Origin: Persicobacter psychrovividus
Lineage (GTDB): Bacteria > Bacteroidota > Bacteroidia > Cytophagales > Cyclobacteriaceae
Length of the DNA: 64,000 bases
Reading direction: 5' to 3'
NCBI RefSeq assembly: GCF_036492425.1
Contig: NZ_AP025292.1
Coordinates: forward strand, 2,356,001-2,420,000
The notes beneath the pieces were generated by a model. That model did no database searches. It saw only the letters and a list, made by a program, of their open reading frames with translations, and was not told the DNA's origin. Below, in pieces: positions 61,571-64,000 of the stretch. The position numbers were made by a program, and so were the translations under genes. Each line of letters opens with the position of its first letter. Within the stretch, counting starts at the first letter, position 1.

Positions 61571-62824
61571 TTACTTCGTTACCAACTGAAAGGTTGTCGG
61601 GGTTCGCTGTTCAGTAACCACCTCCGCTACCGAAAGGTACTTCCTTTTTAATTCAGGTGTATAATTCCTAAGCGTAATCAATTGTAAATCTTCCTGATAA
61701 GCAATTTTAAAATCTCCCTCCAATGCATCGATCAGTTTTTGAACACGATCCAGTCGGTTATCAAAACAGATACTCAAACTCAGTGCGGTACTTTGCAGCA
61801 TATTTATCTTAACACTGTGTTTATCCAGCAGGTGAAAAATTATCGACAGATTATTCTCATTTAAAAAGGCTAAATCACGCACACTGAAGGTCATCAGGCA
61901 TTGGTGATCCTTGAAAATAATATTGGGGATTTTTTTTGTGTCCACTCCCCGGCCTATAGTGGTGCCCGACGCCTGTGGGTCTTCAAAAGAACGTACCAGC
62001 AGAGGAATATTTTTGTCTGCCAATGGCTTGATCGTCTTTGGGTGAATGACCGATGCCCCGTAAAAAGTCATCTCCGCAGCTTCCTGATAGGAGATTTCTT
62101 CAAACTTAATAGTATCCGACACCCGCTTTGGGTCCGCATTCAGAATGCCTGGCACATCTTTCCAAATCGTTACCGATTCCGCATCAAGAATATTTCCGAA
62201 AATCGCCGCAGAAAAATCTGACCCCTCACGGGCAAGTGTCGTGGTTGCGCCCATGCCACTTGAACCAATGAAACCCTGAGTCATCACCACCCCCGCAGCA
62301 AGCAACTGCGGAACGTCTGCCAACACCCGCTGCTCGGTCATGCCCCAGGAAATTCGCGCTTCCTGAAACCGGTCATCAGTCTTGATCACTTTTCGGGCGT
62401 CCATCCAGCACGATTTAATCCCTGAAGCCTTCAGGTACTGATTCAGTATCGCTGAACTGAGCAACTCCCCATAACTGACAACGGCATCATACATTTGATG
62501 CTTATCGCTCCAGTCTTCGGTGAGCAATTGCTCCGCCTGCTCCAATAAGTTTCGAACAATTCCATAGGCCTGATGTGCTTTATCAGCAAACAAATCGCCC
62601 AGCATCTGCTCATGAAACTCGGTACAGACAGCCCATTCAGTCGCCCAGTCGGCTGATTTATCCCAAGCAGCAGCCACCACCCGCTCGAGTGCATTGGTCA
62701 TTTTCCCCATTGCCGACACCACCACCAACAAGTCGCCTTGCTGATGATCAGCAATAATTGCGGTCATATTTTTTACCGCATGAGCATCTTTAATAGAGGC
62801 CCCTCCAAACTTAAAAACCTTCAT
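61571..62824 (-). CDS. lysC: Aspartate kinase
   Basis: A 417-residue aspartokinase that phosphorylates aspartate at the entry of the lysine/threonine/methionine pathway. Motifs are KVFKFGGASIKDAHAVKN, VVVSAMGKMTNALE, GFIGSSGMGATTTLAREGSDF and VTIWKDVPGILNADPKRV. The regulatory part has one clear ACT domain (LSIIFHLLDKHSVKINMLQ). The second ACT is short, so the protein is ~30 residues shorter than many LysC. It is divergent from fbp. Confidence 0.93.
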   Translation of the reverse strand: MKVFKFGGASIKDAHAVKNMTAIIADHQQGDLLVVVSAMGKMTNALERVVAAAWDKSADWATEWAVCTEFHEQMLGDLFADKAHQAYGIVRNLLEQAEQLLTEDWSDKHQMYDAVVSYGELLSSAILNQYLKASGIKSCWMDARKVIKTDDRFQEARISWGMTEQRVLADVPQLLAAGVVMTQGFIGSSGMGATTTLAREGSDFSAAIFGNILDAESVTIWKDVPGILNADPKRVSDTIKFEEISYQEAAEMTFYGASVIHPKTIKPLADKNIPLLVRSFEDPQASGTTIGRGVDTKKIPNIIFKDHQCLMTFSVRDLAFLNENNLSIIFHLLDKHSVKINMLQSTALSLSICFDNRLDRVQKLIDALEGDFKIAYQEDLQLITLRNYTPELKRKYLSVAEVVTEQRTPTTFQLVTK

Positions 62825-63206
62825 GATAATCTATTAAGCGGCACAGACTTATGTGCGCTTAAAAATAATAGTTTAACTTGTTAAATAAGTACCTTTTTTG
62901 AGAAATTCCGTTAAATTTATATAATCATAATTTTTCAAGATATTAGAACGTGTTCAAAACCTGACATTCACAATGAAAATCTGGAATACTGCCAAATGAT
63001 GGAACAACTTTTAGAATAGTAATGCTATTGCTGAAAGGAGTTCAAAGTCATTTTCAGTCCTCTGAATTTGCAGCCGGATGCCAATTTTTAACACACGCTT
63101 ATCTTTAGTGCCATTTTTTTAGCTTAAATCAAACACTTGAAACGAAAAACTATCTTTATCTATGTGTAAGGAGTGAAACATTCATTAACCCCCAAACAAC
63201 CAACGC
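62825..63206. other. Intergenic region between lysC and fbp
   Basis: A 382-base AT-rich stretch without a convincing gene. Two near-consensus elements TATCTTTA (63100-63107 and 63151-63158) could be -7 sites for fbp. A weak inverted pair, AGAACGTGTTCAAAA (62945-62959) against TTTTAACACACGCTTA (63086-63101), resembles insertion-sequence ends and may mark a very decayed short element. Confidence 0.3.
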
Positions 63207-64000
63207 ATGTCATTTAAAAAATTTGACTTTGAGGTAGGATTGCCTCTCGACCGTTTCATCAAGAAAAAACAAGACGATTTCCCCTATGCCACTGGGGAGC
63301 TCTCGCAACTCCTCCGCGACATTGCCCTTGCGGGCAAGCTCGTTAACCTGGCCATCAGCAAATCTGGCCTTTTGGGCATTGAGGGCGCAATGGGCAAAAA
63401 CAATGTGCAGGGAGAAGCCCAGCAACACCTTGATGTGATTGCCAACGACCGGTTCATCAATGCACTGAAGAACGGTGGCGAAGTGGCGGGTATTATTTCT
63501 GAAGAAGAAGACAATATCATTAAGGTAAACTGCGATGGCAAGTACATTGTGGCTATTGATCCTCTTGATGGCTCTTCCAATATTGATGTTAATGTCTCAA
63601 TTGGCACCATTTTCTCCATTTATCGCCGCAAGTCGGAAATTGGAGGAAAGGTTACGAAAGAAGATGTGCTGCAGAGCGGGAATCAACAAGTAGCCGCAGG
63701 ATATCTGCTTTACGGATCCTCCTCTATGCTGGTATTTACAACAGGTGCGGGAGTGTATGGCTTCACTTATGAACCATCGATTGGCGAATTCTTCCTTTCC
63801 CACAACAACATTCAAATCCCTGAAAAGGAAACTTATTACTCTGTGAATGAGGGCTCGTATTTCAATTTCGATGACAGCATTCGCCAATATATCGATCAGT
63901 GCAAAAAATCGGGAATTTCTGCACGGTACATCGGCTCGTTGGTGGCGGATTTCCACCGTAATTTACTCAAAGGCGGAATTTACTTCTACCCAAGAACGAA
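63207..64000 (+). CDS. fbp: Fructose-1,6-bisphosphatase class 1, N-terminal part
   Basis: The frame starting at ATG 63207 runs past the window edge (264 codons visible). Class 1 FBPase signatures are present: [33 protein letters not shown], the metal site [20 protein letters not shown] (Asp-x-Leu-Asp-Gly) and [20 protein letters not shown]. The enzyme removes the 1-phosphate in gluconeogenesis. Position after, and divergent from, lysC is common in this phylum. The last ~70 residues lie outside the window. Confidence 0.95.
   Translation, partial: MSFKKFDFEVGLPLDRFIKKKQDDFPYATGELSQLLRDIALAGKLVNLAISKSGLLGIEGAMGKNNVQGEAQQHLDVIANDRFINALKNGGEVAGIISEEEDNIIKVNCDGKYIVAIDPLDGSSNIDVNVSIGTIFSIYRRKSEIGGKVTKEDVLQSGNQQVAAGYLLYGSSSMLVFTTGAGVYGFTYEPSIGEFFLSHNNIQIPEKETYYSVNEGSYFNFDDSIRQYIDQCKKSGISARYIGSLVADFHRNLLKGGIYFYPRT

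Noticed and set aside
62945-63101. Possible short mobile element with ends AGAACGTGTTCAAAA and TTTTAACACACGCTTA
   Set aside because: The ends agree only at about 11 of 15 positions, there is no target duplication and no second copy in the window; could be chance.
1-64000. tRNA or rRNA genes, CRISPR arrays, prophage or plasmid functions
   Set aside because: None was recognised on reading both strands; the only RNA genes found are the SRP RNAs and the paired small RNAs.

Overview
The window is a chromosomal segment of a member of the Bacteroidota, most likely a marine Cytophagales bacterium of the Flammeovirgaceae/Persicobacteraceae kind. This is inferred from family content only. Supporting signs are PorX, the fused LpxC/FabZ, lipidated TamA (TamL), DUF4293 and DUF2279 proteins, Bacteroidota-type -7 promoter elements (TAnnTTTG) and few Shine-Dalgarno sequences. 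Several genes appear to start at TTG or GTG. No tRNA, rRNA, CRISPR array, prophage or intact transposase gene was seen.

Layout. 0-9.9 kb: the end of fhs, a porX-tsaE-ald operon on the minus strand, then an HD hydrolase followed by the lipid A genes lpxD, lpxC/fabZ and lpxA, and an orphan ABC ATPase overlapping a lipoprotein gene. 9.9-13.6 kb: a small accessory catabolic module (AraC regulator, TIM-barrel isomerase, PhyH-type dioxygenase, RhaT-like transporter). 13.8-22.8 kb: housekeeping genes (truA, an MsbA-like exporter, proC, ftsE, photolyase, transaldolase). 22.9-23.6 kb: three tandem SRP RNA genes. 24.4-28.4 kb: a nucleoside phosphorylase gene broken by a 7-bp duplication, an SDR gene, and a tyrosine operon (aminotransferase plus tyrA) preceded by a Tyr-rich leader peptide. 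29-38 kb: acyl-ACP thioesterase, an outer-membrane barrel protein, rnhB, a Nudix hydrolase, an SLC13-type permease, an attenuator-like leader before an ACT-like gene, and dnaN. 38.5-38.9 kb: nested remnants of mobile elements. 39-46 kb: an unknown secreted protein, and an operon of two SGNH proteins (one fused to LysM and MBOAT) with a NYN-domain gene. 46.7-57.8 kb: purH, purN, tamL, a TrmH-family methyltransferase, a queuosine-precursor transporter, rnz, a STAS protein, purC and a MORN-repeat protein. 58.0-58.4 kb: two tandem related small RNA genes. 58.6-64 kb: a porin, aspA, lysC and the start of fbp.

How the genes work together. Fhs, PurN, PurH and PurC belong to one-carbon and purine metabolism. 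Ald, AspA, LysC, ProC, TyrA and the aminotransferase form the amino-acid set. Lpx, the ABC exporter, TamL, the porin and the SGNH/MBOAT pair build the envelope.

The most interesting signals are non-coding: the paired small RNAs at 58.05-58.39 kb, the SRP RNA triplication, the tyrosine leader peptide at 26.2 kb, and the mutually exclusive terminator/antiterminator at 35.5 kb. All were read by eye; folding, covariation and database searches could not be run.
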